Part shown: positions 1 to 9,413 of the stretch, in pieces
Position numbering within the stretch: the first letter of the stretch is position 1
Layout: each line of letters opens with the position of its first letter
Assembly: GCA_033721915.1 (NCBI GenBank)
Contig: JAWWAC010000001.1
Location: 1 to 64,000 of the forward strand
DNA: 64,000 bases
Reading direction: 5' to 3'
Source: REBR01 sp033721915
GTDB taxonomy: Bacteria > Pseudomonadota > Gammaproteobacteria > Pseudomonadales > Oleiphilaceae
Notes under the pieces: model-generated
The model's database searches: none
Told to the model about the DNA's origin: nothing
Seen by the model: the letters and a program-made list of their open reading frames with translations, nothing else
Position numbers and translations under genes: made by a program

Positions 1-18
1 CGTTCATTGTGTCAGACC

Positions 19-44
19 GGGCGGCCAGTCACACTGGGCCGCCC
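19..44 (-). terminator. Hairpin downstream of eno
   Basis: Just past the eno stop codon an inverted repeat pairs GGGCGGCC-AGT with ACT-GGCCGCCC around a 3-nt loop, with one bulged C. No T-run follows, so it is a weak intrinsic terminator candidate or an mRNA 3'-end stabiliser. Confidence 0.35.
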
Positions 45-55
45 CACGGGGCGGG

Positions 56-1348
56 TTACTGGCCCTTGATCTCACTGCGCCCACGGTACAGGGCCCTGTC
101 ACCCAGCATCTGCTCGATACGCAGCAGCTGGTTGTACTTGGCGACCCGGTCAGAGCGGCACAGTGAGCCGGTCTTGATCTGTCCGGCGCAGGTGGCCACC
201 GCCAGGTCGGCAATGGTGGTGTCCTCGGTCTCGCCGGAACGATGCGAGATGACTGCAGTATAGCCGGCCTTCTGCGCCATGCGAATGGCTTCCAGTGTTT
301 CCGTCAGGCTGCCGATCTGGTTGAACTTGATCAGTATGCTGTTGCCGATCTGCTCATCGATGCCGCGCTGCAGTATGCGGGTGTTGGTGACGAACAGGTC
401 GTCCCCCACCAGTTGCACCCTGTCGCCCAGCTTGCGAGTGAGTGTGGCCCAGCTTTCCCAGTCGCTCTCGTCCATGCCGTCTTCAATGGAGACGATGGGG
501 TAACGCTCGCACAGACCGGCCAGATAATCCGTGAACTCGGCGCCGTTGTATTGCTTGCCCTCGCCCTTGAGATCGTAGACGCCGTCGCTGTAGAACTCCG
601 AGGCGGCACAGTCCAGTGCCAGTGTGATGTCCTGCCCCAGTGTGTAGCCTGCGGCGCTGACCGCTTCTTCGATCACCGCCAGAGCCCCTTCATTGGAAGG
701 CAGGTCCGGGGCGAAGCCCCCCTCGTCACCCACAGCGGTGCTCAGGCCCTTGGCCTTGAGCACCTTCTTGAGATGGTGGAAGACTTCCGCGCCGATGCGC
801 AGTGCCTCGCTGAAGCTCTTGGCCGCCACCGGCTGGATCATGAACTCCTGGATATCCACGTTGTTGTCGGCATGCTCACCGCCGTTGAGGATATTCATCA
901 TGGGCACGGGCATGGAGTAATGCCCCGGTGTGCCGTTGAGCTCGGCGATATGCTCGTACAATGGGCGCCCCAGTTCCGCGGCGGCGGCCTTGGCCACGGC
1001 CAGTGACACCGCCAGTATGGCGTTGGCACCGAGGTTTTCCTTGCTGTCGGTGCCGTCCAGTTCGATCATGCGCCGGTCAATGGCCTGCTGATCGGCGGCA
1101 TCCTGGTCCATGAGGGCATCGCGGATGGGGCCATTGACCGCCGCCACCGCCTTGCTGACCCCCTTGCCCAGGTAGCGGGCCGGGTCCTTGTCACGCAGCT
1201 CCAGGGCTTCACGGGAACCGGTGGAGGCGCCGGAGGGGGCGCAGGCGCGGCCCATAACGCCGGAGGCCAGTGTCACATCCGCCTCGATGGTGGGGTTGCC
1301 ACGGGAATCGAGTATCTCGCGGGCGGTGATATCCGCAATTCGGGTCAT
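56..1348 (-). CDS. eno: Enolase (phosphopyruvate hydratase)
   Basis: Cytoplasmic glycolytic enzyme that interconverts 2-phosphoglycerate and phosphoenolpyruvate. It is also a usual RNA degradosome partner in gammaproteobacteria. The 430-aa length is normal. Visible signatures are the N-terminal REILDSRGNPT, the DEGGFAPDL loop, the three Mg2+ ligands in LALDCAASE, IVSIEDGMDE and LVGDDLF, and the C-terminal SHRSGETEDTTIADL segment with the catalytic His. The ATG start follows a purine-rich stretch. It is the last gene of the minus-strand pyrG-kdsA-eno series, a conserved gammaproteobacterial order. The 39-nt gap to kdsA suggests co-transcription. Confidence 0.98.
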   Translation of the reverse strand: MTRIADITAREILDSRGNPTIEADVTLASGVMGRACAPSGASTGSREALELRDKDPARYLGKGVSKAVAAVNGPIRDALMDQDAADQQAIDRRMIELDGTDSKENLGANAILAVSLAVAKAAAAELGRPLYEHIAELNGTPGHYSMPVPMMNILNGGEHADNNVDIQEFMIQPVAAKSFSEALRIGAEVFHHLKKVLKAKGLSTAVGDEGGFAPDLPSNEGALAVIEEAVSAAGYTLGQDITLALDCAASEFYSDGVYDLKGEGKQYNGAEFTDYLAGLCERYPIVSIEDGMDESDWESWATLTRKLGDRVQLVGDDLFVTNTRILQRGIDEQIGNSILIKFNQIGSLTETLEAIRMAQKAGYTAVISHRSGETEDTTIADLAVATCAGQIKTGSLCRSDRVAKYNQLLRIEQMLGDRALYRGRSEIKGQ

Positions 1349-1387
1349 GCCTTAACCTCTTTCAAGTGGGTACATGGGGTTGTGAAT

Positions 1388-2233
1388 TCAGGCGGTATCC
1401 AGGGGGCTGAAGCTCTTGACCAGATCGTCCATGGCCTTGATCTGGGCCAGGAAGGGCTCCAGCTGGCTTAACCGCAGTGCACAGGGCCCGTCGCACAGGG
1501 CCTGGTCCGGGTCCGGATGGGCTTCAAGAAAGAGCCCTGCGATGCCCTGTGAGATGCCGGCGCGGGCCAGCTCGGTGACCGCCTCGCGGCGACCACCGGC
1601 GGAATCGGAGCGACCACCCGGCCTCTGCAGCGAGTGGGTGACGTCGAAAAACACCGGGCAGCCGGTCTGCTTCATCACACCGAAACCGAGCATGTCCACC
1701 ACCAGGTTGTTGTAACCAAAGGCGCTGCCACGCTCGCACAGGATCACCCGCTCATTGCCCGCCTCGGCGCACTTGTTGATGATGTGCTGCATCTCGTGGG
1801 GGGCCAGGAGCTGGGCCTTCTTGACGTTGATCACCGCCCCGGTGCGGGCCATGGCCACCACCAGATCGGTCTGGCGGGAGAGAAAGGCCGGCAGCTGGAT
1901 GACATCGCACACCTCGGCGGCGGGTACAGCCTGTTGGGGCTCGTGCACATCGGTCATGACCGGCACCGAGAAGGTGTCCCGGATCTCTCTGAGAATGGAC
2001 AGGCCCTTCTCAAGGCCGGGGCCGCGATAGGAATGCATGGAGGAGCGGTTGGCCTTGTCGAAGGAGGCCTTGAACACATAGGGAATGCCCAGACGACGGG
2101 TCACCTGCACGTAGTGCTCCGCCACCTCCATGGCCAGGTCACGGGATTCCAGCACATTCATGCCACCGAAGAGCACAAAGGGCAGCTCATTGCCGGTGCG
2201 AATGCCGTTGAATTGCAGAATCTGCTGAGTCAT
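1388..2233 (-). CDS. kdsA: 3-deoxy-8-phosphooctulonate synthase
   Basis: Condenses phosphoenolpyruvate with arabinose 5-phosphate to give KDO-8-phosphate, an early step in making the KDO sugar of lipopolysaccharide. The 281-aa length matches the family. The N-terminal segment FVLFGGMNVLESRDLA is diagnostic. The Asn in GGMNV sits where metal-dependent forms carry Cys, so the metal-independent class is expected. Further family motifs include KASFDKANRSS, TDVHEP, LPAFLSRQTDL and DVTHSLQRPGG. It lies between pyrG and eno, and the presence of this enzyme implies a Gram-negative outer membrane. Confidence 0.97.
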   Translation of the reverse strand: MTQQILQFNGIRTGNELPFVLFGGMNVLESRDLAMEVAEHYVQVTRRLGIPYVFKASFDKANRSSMHSYRGPGLEKGLSILREIRDTFSVPVMTDVHEPQQAVPAAEVCDVIQLPAFLSRQTDLVVAMARTGAVINVKKAQLLAPHEMQHIINKCAEAGNERVILCERGSAFGYNNLVVDMLGFGVMKQTGCPVFFDVTHSLQRPGGRSDSAGGRREAVTELARAGISQGIAGLFLEAHPDPDQALCDGPCALRLSQLEPFLAQIKAMDDLVKSFSPLDTA

Positions 2234-2287
2234 ATCCAGTCCTTTTCAGGCGCACCGAACGAGCGCGCCGGCGGCGCACTCAGGCGC

Positions 2288-3919
2288 TCAAGCACCCTGG
2301 CGCTGCTTCAGTGCGGCACCAATAAAGCCTTCAAACAGGGCGTGGCCGTCCCTGGGGGTGGAGGTGAATTCCGGGTGGAACTGGCAGGCCACAAACCAGG
2401 GGTGGTCCGCCACCTCGATCACCTCCACCAGGGCACCGTCACCGGAACGCCCGGCGATGCGCAGGCCGGCGGCTTCCAGCTTGGGCAGCAGGTTGTTGTT
2501 CACCTCGTAGCGGTGACGATGGCGCTCGCGAATGACCTCACGGCCGTAACAGGCGTAGCTCAGTGACTCCGGGTCGAGCCGGCAGTCCTGGGCACCCAGT
2601 CGCATGGTGCCGCCGAGATCCGAGTCCTCTGCGCGCTTCTCCAGGCGGCCCTCTTCGTCGGTCCACTCGGTGATCAGTGCCACCACCGGATAGGGCGAAT
2701 CCTGGCGGAATTCGGTGCTGTGGGCACCGGCCAGTCCGGCCACGTGGCGGGCAAACTCGATCACCGCCACCTGCATGCCCAGGCAGATGCCCAGGTAGGG
2801 GATGCGGTTTTCACGGGCGTAGCGCACCGTGGCGATCTTGCCTTCCACGCCCCGCTCACCAAAGCCCCCCGGAACCAGTATGGCGTCGGCCCCTTCCAGT
2901 GGCGCGGTGCCATCCCGCTCAATGTCTTCCGAATCCACATAGCGCATTTCAATGCGCGTGCGGGTCTGGAGGCCGGCGTGCTTGACCGCCTCAATCAGGG
3001 ACTTGTAGGCATCCAGAAGCTCCATGTACTTGCCCACCATGGCGACCGTCACGGTGTGCTCGGGGTTGCAGTCCGCGTCGTAAACCCGGTCCCACTCGGA
3101 CAGATCCGCCGGCTTGGCGTGGGTCAGCCCCATGCGCTCGACGATAATCTCATCCAGCCCCATCTCATGGAGTATGCGCGGTACGGCGTAAATGCTGTTG
3201 GCGTCCTGCAGCGGAATAACGGCCCTTTCCTCCACGTTGGTGAAGAGGGCGATCTTGCGTCTGGAGGCGGCATCCACCTCCTGCTCGGAACGGCACAGCA
3301 GGATATCCGGCTGCAGACCGATGGAGCGCATTTCCTTGACCGAGTGCTGAGTGGGCTTGGTCTTGATCTCTCCGGCGGTGGCGATATAGGGCACCAGGGT
3401 CAGGTGCATGAACAGCGCCCGGCTGGCCCCCACTTCCACACGCAGTTGCCGGGTGGCCTCCAGGAAAGGCTGTGACTCAATGTCACCCACGGTGCCGCCG
3501 ATCTCCACCAGGGCCACGTCCACATCACCGGCCCCTTCCACAATGCGGCGCTTGATTTCGTCGGTGATATGGGGGATGACCTGCACCGTGCCGCCCAGGT
3601 AGTCGCCACGGCGCTCCTTGCGGATCACCTCTTCGTAGACACGGCCGCTGGTGAAGTTGTTGCGGCGTGTCATGGTGGTGCGGATGAAGCGCTCGTAATG
3701 GCCCAGATCCAGGTCCGTTTCCGCGCCGTCGTCGGTGACAAACACCTCGCCATGCTGGAAGGGGCTCATGGTGCCCGGGTCCACATTGATATAGGGGTCC
3801 AGCTTGAGGATGGTGACCCGGAGACCCCGCGCCTCCAGTATGGCAGCCAGCGATGCGGAAGCGATGCCCTTTCCCAAGGAGGACACAACACCGCCGGTGA
3901 CGAAGATATAGCGCGTCAT
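2288..3919 (-). CDS. pyrG: CTP synthase
   Basis: ATP-dependent amination of UTP to CTP with glutamine as nitrogen donor. The 543-aa protein has the usual two domains. The N-terminal synthetase domain (about 1-270) starts with FVTGGVVSSLGKGI and contains the SPFQHGEVFVTDDGAE segment. The C-terminal class I glutamine amidotransferase domain (about 290-540) has the nucleophile elbow GICLGMQ and the CQFHPEF histidine/glutamate pair. It is the first gene of the minus-strand series, with 54 nt to kdsA. A candidate promoter lies about 80-105 nt upstream. Confidence 0.98.
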   Translation of the reverse strand: MTRYIFVTGGVVSSLGKGIASASLAAILEARGLRVTILKLDPYINVDPGTMSPFQHGEVFVTDDGAETDLDLGHYERFIRTTMTRRNNFTSGRVYEEVIRKERRGDYLGGTVQVIPHITDEIKRRIVEGAGDVDVALVEIGGTVGDIESQPFLEATRQLRVEVGASRALFMHLTLVPYIATAGEIKTKPTQHSVKEMRSIGLQPDILLCRSEQEVDAASRRKIALFTNVEERAVIPLQDANSIYAVPRILHEMGLDEIIVERMGLTHAKPADLSEWDRVYDADCNPEHTVTVAMVGKYMELLDAYKSLIEAVKHAGLQTRTRIEMRYVDSEDIERDGTAPLEGADAILVPGGFGERGVEGKIATVRYARENRIPYLGICLGMQVAVIEFARHVAGLAGAHSTEFRQDSPYPVVALITEWTDEEGRLEKRAEDSDLGGTMRLGAQDCRLDPESLSYACYGREVIRERHRHRYEVNNNLLPKLEAAGLRIAGRSGDGALVEVIEVADHPWFVACQFHPEFTSTPRDGHALFEGFIGAALKQRQGA

Positions 3920-4301
3920 GAAAATCCCGTTTGCTTGTCAGGTGACCAGAGCCGATGGCCAGGGGGAGGAGATTATCATCTCAAGATGGGAGCTTAGTTT
4001 ACGCGAAAGAGAAACAGTGCTCAATTTTTTGCGCGTCTCATGAGTGTGAACCCGCTCAGGCGGCCTGTTTCTTGAATGGGTTAGCCTTCCAGCGCCGTTC
4101 TGGTAAGAAAGCAGCGCTGTTGGGGTGAGAGACAGTAAACGCCTGTTGAGGGCATTATTGCGGAGAAACACCCGCGTCAAGGGGGCTTCAACCAGGCACT
4201 TCCCCTGTACATCCATGATTTCCAGACAGCTACCATGGTCCGACCCCACAGCAGGGGCGTACAGGGACAGGATAAACCATAACGAACCAGGAGAGAGCTT
4301 T
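3920..4301. other. Intergenic region between pyrG and the hydrolase gene
   Basis: About 380 bases between divergently transcribed genes. It holds a candidate pyrG promoter (3996-4024) and one copy of the 13-bp sequence TGGTCCGACCCCA at 4236-4248, which recurs at 5280-5292. Open frames reach into it from the plus strand, but none has a good ribosome site or recognisable protein features. I see no RNA gene. Confidence 0.6.
3996..4024 (-). promoter_or_regulatory. Candidate sigma-70 promoter for pyrG
   Basis: On the minus strand TTGAGC is followed, after 17 nt, by TAAACT. Each hexamer matches four of six consensus bases. It lies about 77 nt upstream of the pyrG start in an otherwise non-coding stretch. 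Confidence 0.4.
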
Positions 4302-5105
4302 ATGAAAAAAACAGCAATCACATCACTGTTCCTGATGGCTTCGGGCTTTTTTGCGTCGGGGCAGGCCAGTGCGGAACTGAAAACGAAGGCGTTCGAGTAC
4401 CAGGTGAACGATGAGTCGTTTACCGGCTATATGGCCTGGGATGACAGCCTCAAGGGGAAGCGCCCGGGGGTGCTGCTGGTACACGAGTGGTGGGGGCACA
4501 CGGAATTTGTCCGTGATCAGGCGGAAAAACTGGCCGCCGAAGGCTATACCGCCATGGCCCTGGACATGTACGGCAGTGGCAAGACGGCCGACCACCCGGA
4601 CGAGGCACAGGCCTTCATGAAAGCCGCCACCAGCGACCCACAGGCCATGAAAGAGCGCTTCACCACCGCCATGGAGCGGCTGCAGTCCCATGACACCGTG
4701 GACAGTGACGCCATCGCCGCACAGGGGTATTGCTTCGGCGGCGCCGTGGTGCTGAACATGGCCCGCGCCGGACTGGATCTGGACGGTGTGGTCAGCTACC
4801 ACGGCAGCCTGGGCACCGAGAACCCGGCCCAGCCCGGTGATGTGAAGGCCCGCATCCAGGTGTACACCGGGGCGGCGGACAACCTGGTGCCGGCGGATCA
4901 GGTGGCGGGTTTTGTCAGCGAGATGCATCAGGCCGGTGCCGACCTGATGCTGCGCAGCTACCCCGGCGTCAAGCACTCATTCACCAACCCCGGTGCTGAC
5001 GCCCTCGGCGAGGAATTCGGGATGCCGGTGGCCTATGACAAAGCCGCCGCCGATGACGCCTTTGCCGGCACACTGGCCTTTTACAGGGAGCTGTTTGGTC
5101 GATAA
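4302..5105 (+). CDS. Dienelactone hydrolase family protein, secreted
   Basis: Alpha/beta hydrolase of the dienelactone hydrolase family, about 267 aa. The start is set by the signal peptide MKKTAITSLFLMASGFFAS, with cleavage expected after GQASA, and by AGGAGAG upstream; the frame is open further upstream but without protein-like features. The nucleophile elbow is GYCFGG, so the nucleophile is Cys as in dienelactone hydrolases. The catalytic His is in VKHSFTNPGAD. The LLVHEWWG segment near the N-terminus is typical of the family. Export to the periplasm is unusual for catabolic dienelactone hydrolases and suggests a general esterase. The true substrate is unknown. A strong hairpin follows the stop. 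Confidence 0.88.
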   Translation: MKKTAITSLFLMASGFFASGQASAELKTKAFEYQVNDESFTGYMAWDDSLKGKRPGVLLVHEWWGHTEFVRDQAEKLAAEGYTAMALDMYGSGKTADHPDEAQAFMKAATSDPQAMKERFTTAMERLQSHDTVDSDAIAAQGYCFGGAVVLNMARAGLDLDGVVSYHGSLGTENPAQPGDVKARIQVYTGAADNLVPADQVAGFVSEMHQAGADLMLRSYPGVKHSFTNPGADALGEEFGMPVAYDKAAADDAFAGTLAFYRELFGR

Positions 5106-5125
5106 CCCCGGACGCCGTCACCGCA

Positions 5126-5151
5126 AGCCGGCAGGCACCCTCCTGCCGGCT
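5126..5151 (+). terminator. Hairpin after the DLH-family gene
   Basis: A perfect inverted repeat of AGCCGGCAGG and CCTGCCGGCT with a 6-nt loop, 20 nt past the stop codon. It lacks a T-run, so it is a terminator candidate without the classical tail. Confidence 0.5.
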
Positions 5152-5316
5152 CGGGGAGGGCGGAACCCGGAATCTGAGGTCCCAGCCTTGAAGGGGTATT
5201 TCCGGGGTGAAAATACCCTCATTAAGACGCTTCGCTGCCGCTTATTAAATATAAGCCACTGATTTTAAAAACCCCTCCCTGGTCCGACCCCACCCAAAAG
5301 CGCTTGGCAAGAATGG

Positions 5317-5345
5317 TTGATCTCATCACATCAAGCTCGCACAAT
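5317..5345 (+). promoter_or_regulatory. Candidate sigma-70 promoter
   Basis: TTGATC, 17 nt, then CACAAT, each four of six to consensus. It is about 47 nt upstream of the next gene's preferred start. The surrounding 5106-5391 stretch is AT-richer than its neighbours and also carries the second TGGTCCGACCCCA copy. Confidence 0.3.
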
Positions 5346-5391
5346 TGTATTCACTTAGTAGAAAAATCAGGTGGGGATCAGGGAGGATGCC

Positions 5392-6369
5392 ATGCTACCG
5401 ATCAGCCAGATTCTTCAGGGCAATACACCACAGGTGCTGTTGCGCCGGGCCGGTATACTGTTTGCCTCGCTGCCACTGGCTCCGGGGCTGGTCATGCCAC
5501 TGGATTTCCGGACGCCCTGGTCGGAGTTCAACCCCCTGAACCACGCCTCCCCACTGGAATTCATGAGTGCTCTCAGGGACCTGGTGTATCCCATCCAGAT
5601 ACCACTGATGGGGGCCTTGTTGCTGCCCTTCAAGATTCCCGATCAGCGCCCCCCCATCCGGGATCGGGAAGGCTGGTTTTTTGTCAATGGCATCGGTACC
5701 GACCGCAACATCATCCAGCTGAACAGTCGCGCTCTGGCCAGCCTCTTCCGGCGCAAGATTCACCTGATACACAACCCCACCAACGGCCTGCTGATCGACC
5801 TTCTGAAAGCGGCTTTTGGCGTGGAGGTCCAGCTCAGGCCCTCTTTCGAGGCGGATCTGGCAAAGCAGCTGGTTGATGCCCTAGAGACCTTTGATAGGGT
5901 GGTACTGATCAGTCATTCACAGGGCAGCATTATCGCCACCAATGCACTGAGGCTGCTGGTTCAGCAGGCTCACAGCAACGGCCTTGAGGAATTACTGGAG
6001 CGTATTGAATTCTATTCCTTTGGCAGTGCCGCCAACGCCTTTGATATCCGGGAGGTCTACGCGGAGCATTTCTTCAACCGCTGGGACCTGATCCCCAGGC
6101 TGGGGGTTTTCTTCAACGGTGACCGCTTTGAAGGGCGTCGTTTTGAAGCCAGAACCACCGGTCACCTGCTGAACGCCCACTACCTGAAGAACCTGCTTGA
6201 GGGGCGCTTTGTCTCACTGGATGGTCAGCCAAGCCGACTGGTGGAAAAACTGGCCCCCACGCCACCGGCCCCACAACCGACGCTGCTGCAATGGCTGACG
6301 GGCATCGTATTCCAGACCACACTCACCATGCCGGGCACCCCGCCCGCCAGACTACAGGATCACGTCTGA
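5392..6369 (+). CDS. Putative serine hydrolase (alpha/beta fold), unassigned
   Basis: About 325 aa. I do not recognise a named family. The ATG at 5392 is preferred because GGGAGG lies 5 nt before it; a GTG seven codons upstream lacks this. The sequence SHSQGS at about residue 175 has the GxSxG-like form of a lipase nucleophile elbow, preceded by a hydrophobic strand (FDRVVLI). The segment WFFVNGIGTDRNI resembles the oxyanion strand of lipases. A hydrophobic stretch near residues 15-35 could associate with membranes, but no clear signal peptide is seen. Acyl-ester hydrolysis is an inference from the elbow only. It stands alone, between the DLH-like gene and a convergent RND gene. Confidence 0.65.
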   Translation: MLPISQILQGNTPQVLLRRAGILFASLPLAPGLVMPLDFRTPWSEFNPLNHASPLEFMSALRDLVYPIQIPLMGALLLPFKIPDQRPPIRDREGWFFVNGIGTDRNIIQLNSRALASLFRRKIHLIHNPTNGLLIDLLKAAFGVEVQLRPSFEADLAKQLVDALETFDRVVLISHSQGSIIATNALRLLVQQAHSNGLEELLERIEFYSFGSAANAFDIREVYAEHFFNRWDLIPRLGVFFNGDRFEGRRFEARTTGHLLNAHYLKNLLEGRFVSLDGQPSRLVEKLAPTPPAPQPTLLQWLTGIVFQTTLTMPGTPPARLQDHV

Positions 6370-6395
6370 GGCGGGTTGCATACCGGGCCGCCTAT

Positions 6396-9300
6396 TCAGG
6401 CCGGAGTGCTGACCCGCCGGCGCAGCACCAGCCGGCACAGTGCCGGCACCACCAGCAGCGTCAGCACCGTGGAGGCCATCAGGCCGGAGATAATGGCCCA
6501 GGCCATGGGGGGCCAGAGGGTGGAGCTGGAGAACGCCAGTGGCAGCAGCCCGGCCACGGTGGTGGCGGTGGTCAGCAGTATGGGGCGGGTGCGCTGGATC
6601 ACCGCCTCACGGACCGATTCCGCCACGGACAGGCCCAGTGCCAGCTGACGGTCCATCACATCCAGCAGCACAATGGCGTTGTTCACCACAATGCCCACCA
6701 GGGCGATCACCCCCAGCAGGGACTGGAAACCGAAGGGGGAGCCTGAGAACACCAGCCCGGGGATAATCCCCACCGCCGCCAGTGGCACCGTCAGCAGGAT
6801 AATGCCCACGCGGCGGAAGGAGTTGAACTGCACCAGCAGGAAAAACAGCAGCAGCATCACCCCCACGGGGGCGGTGGTCAGCAGTGCGCTGTTGGCATCC
6901 CCGGAACCCTCGGCGTCGCCGCCGTACTCGATGCGGGTACCGGACGGCAGGGGGTTCTCCACCAGTGACTGCTCAAGATCCGACAGGGCCAGCCCGAACC
7001 CGGCCCCCACCTCCAGGTTGGCCCTGACGGTGTTGAGTGCCACCCCGTTGCGCAGGTAACGAGCCGCCGCCTTCCACTGGGTTTCACTCACGGACAGGGC
7101 CGACAGGGGCACCGCCTCTCCGGCGCCGTTGTAGATGTTCACGGACATCAGGCGGTCCAGACCCAGCGCCGTCCCCTCATGGGAGCGCAGCACCATGGGG
7201 ATGGGGTCTTCCTCCTGGCGGTATTGTTCCGCCACCACGCCAAAGCTCTGCCCGTACAGGCTCTGTGCCACGTCATTGCGGGTCACGCCGAAGCGGGCGG
7301 CGGTGGCGTCGTCCACATGGATGGCCAGACTGGGGACGCCGGGGTCCCGGTCGTGGCGCACATCCACGGTGCCACGGCTGGCCCGGAGCGCCTGGTACAC
7401 CTGTTCCACCGCCAGGGCTCTCTGTGCGTCATCCGGGTGAAACACCCGCACCTCCACCGGGGCGGTTCTTGGCGGACCCTGTCCCAGCACCCCCACGGTG
7501 ACATCCATCTCCGGCAGTTGCTCTGTGCTGTGCTGGCGGATCCAGCGCACCATCGCCGTGGTGTCCTCCAGTGCCGGGGTTTCCACCACCAGACGGGCCC
7601 GGTTGGGGGCCTGCGGGGCCCGCAGCAGGTTGTAGTAGAAACTGGGGCCGGCAAAGCCCACGAAGCGGTGCACGGACACCGTTTCCGGCCGGCTGCGGAT
7701 GGCCCGCTCCAGCTGTGCGGCCCTGTCCGCGGTGGTCTGCTGATCCGTGCCTTCCGGCATGTAGATTTCCACAATCACCTGTGGCCGGTCCGCGTCCGGG
7801 AAAAACTGCTTTTTCAGATAGGGCGTCAGTGCCAGGCTGGCCGCCACCATCACCAGGCTCAGTCCCACCAGTGAGCGGGGGAAACGCCCCACCAGTGTGG
7901 CGATGCCCTGGGCCAGGCCCGCCACCCGGTCGACACCGCCGCCGCTGCGGACTTTCAGGAAACGCCCTGCCAGCAGTGGCACCACGGAAATGGCCAAAAG
8001 GTAACTCACGGACAGGGTGATCATGATCATCACCGGAATGCCCCGGGTAAAATCCGCCGTGCCCCCCTTGGACAGCAGCAGCGGCGCGAAGGCCGCCAGG
8101 GTGGTGCCGGTGGCGGCCCCCAGCGGGCCGGCCAGTTCCCGCACCGCTCCGGTGACCGCCCGGGTACGCTCCACCCCCTGGTCCAGCCGCCACTGGATGT
8201 TTTCCACCACCACAATGGCGTTATCAATGAGGATACCCAGCGAAATCACCACACCAATCACGGCAATCTGGTGCAGCACACCGCCACCGAAGTTGTAGAA
8301 GCCCAGGCTGATCAGGGTCACCATGGGCAGAATCGAGGCCACCAGCAGCCCCATGCGAAGGCCCATGCCCAGAAACACCACCGCCACGATAATCAGCACA
8401 CTCATGAGCAGGCTGCCCGAGAGGTTGTCCAGACGGGCCTTGACCTGGTCCGGCTGGAAGAACATCTCCTGTATGGTCACCGGGGCAAACTCTTCCCGCA
8501 GGGCCGACACCCGCTCTCTCAGCTGCTCGCCGAAGCGGATGGCGTCGGTGCTGCCCTCGCGCATGAACAGCGATAGCAGCACCACCCGCTCACCGTCGTA
8601 CCAGGTCTCGGGCTCCGCCGGCTCCAGCGGGCCACGCCACACCTCGGCGGCCGCCGCCAGGGGAATCTGGCTGCCGTCCGGCAGGTCGACGGGGGTGGCC
8701 CGTATGGCGTCCAGGTCGGAGAATTCGCTGTTGGGCAGTATGGACACACGGCGCCCTTCCACCACCACAAAGCCACCGGGAGTGGTCTGGTTGCGGCTGG
8801 ACAGAGTCTCCAGTATGGCCCCGGGGGAGATCCCCAGCCGGAACAGTGCGGCGTCGTCCAGCGCCAGTGTGATCTGCTCGCTCAGGTCCCCTTCCAGCTC
8901 AATGCGGGACAGGCCCGGCAGGTCCGCCAGGGCACGCTTGAGTCGCTCCGCCTCACGGCTCAACTGCACCACGGAATGGGAGCCGGACAGGGCCAGCACG
9001 ATGGCCGGGTTGTCGATCTGGCGGTCATCCAGGGACATGGCCCCCACATCCCGGGGGAACTCAAGGCGGGCCCGGTCCATGGCCTGTCGCACCCGCTCCC
9101 AGGCCGCATCGGTGTCGTAGATCCGGTCCTCCAGCATGACTCGCACCAGGGCCACACCGGTGCGTGCCGTGGCGTTGGCCACATCCACCTCTTCCACCTG
9201 CAGCAGCTCATCGGACAGTGGGCGCAGTATCAGCCGTTCTATGGCCTCCACGCTGGCGCCGGGGTAGTTGACGGTGATCAGTCCCGGACGCTGGGGGAAG

Positions 9301-9413
9301 GAGGGGTCCTCCTGACGGGGCATGGTGTGGTAGGCCGCCACGCCCAGCAGGCAGAGCATGGTCAGCAGCATGCCCAGAAGGCGTTTGTTGCCCAGCAGCA
9401 GCGCGCTCATCAT
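6396..9413 (-). CDS. RND efflux transporter, permease subunit
   Basis: Proton-driven inner-membrane pump of the RND superfamily, 1005 aa, with the usual 12-helix layout: one N-terminal helix, a large periplasmic loop, six helices (about 330-540), a second loop and five C-terminal helices. The TM4 motif reads GILIDNAIVVVEN, with a single Asp where AcrB has two, a common variant in this superfamily. It overlaps the upstream adaptor gene by 4 nt (ATGA), so the two are translationally coupled. No outer-membrane channel gene is adjacent, so TolC-type partners must come from elsewhere. Control by the divergent TetR protein is likely. The substrate cannot be read from the sequence. Confidence 0.95.
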   Translation of the reverse strand: MMSALLLGNKRLLGMLLTMLCLLGVAAYHTMPRQEDPSFPQRPGLITVNYPGASVEAIERLILRPLSDELLQVEEVDVANATARTGVALVRVMLEDRIYDTDAAWERVRQAMDRARLEFPRDVGAMSLDDRQIDNPAIVLALSGSHSVVQLSREAERLKRALADLPGLSRIELEGDLSEQITLALDDAALFRLGISPGAILETLSSRNQTTPGGFVVVEGRRVSILPNSEFSDLDAIRATPVDLPDGSQIPLAAAAEVWRGPLEPAEPETWYDGERVVLLSLFMREGSTDAIRFGEQLRERVSALREEFAPVTIQEMFFQPDQVKARLDNLSGSLLMSVLIIVAVVFLGMGLRMGLLVASILPMVTLISLGFYNFGGGVLHQIAVIGVVISLGILIDNAIVVVENIQWRLDQGVERTRAVTGAVRELAGPLGAATGTTLAAFAPLLLSKGGTADFTRGIPVMIMITLSVSYLLAISVVPLLAGRFLKVRSGGGVDRVAGLAQGIATLVGRFPRSLVGLSLVMVAASLALTPYLKKQFFPDADRPQVIVEIYMPEGTDQQTTADRAAQLERAIRSRPETVSVHRFVGFAGPSFYYNLLRAPQAPNRARLVVETPALEDTTAMVRWIRQHSTEQLPEMDVTVGVLGQGPPRTAPVEVRVFHPDDAQRALAVEQVYQALRASRGTVDVRHDRDPGVPSLAIHVDDATAARFGVTRNDVAQSLYGQSFGVVAEQYRQEEDPIPMVLRSHEGTALGLDRLMSVNIYNGAGEAVPLSALSVSETQWKAAARYLRNGVALNTVRANLEVGAGFGLALSDLEQSLVENPLPSGTRIEYGGDAEGSGDANSALLTTAPVGVMLLLFFLLVQFNSFRRVGIILLTVPLAAVGIIPGLVFSGSPFGFQSLLGVIALVGIVVNNAIVLLDVMDRQLALGLSVAESVREAVIQRTRPILLTTATTVAGLLPLAFSSSTLWPPMAWAIISGLMASTVLTLLVVPALCRLVLRRRVSTPA

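Noticed and set aside
242..2566. Long plus-strand open frames opposite eno, kdsA and pyrG
   Set aside because: They are mirror frames of highly conserved genes in GC-rich DNA, with no ribosome sites and no protein-like motifs.
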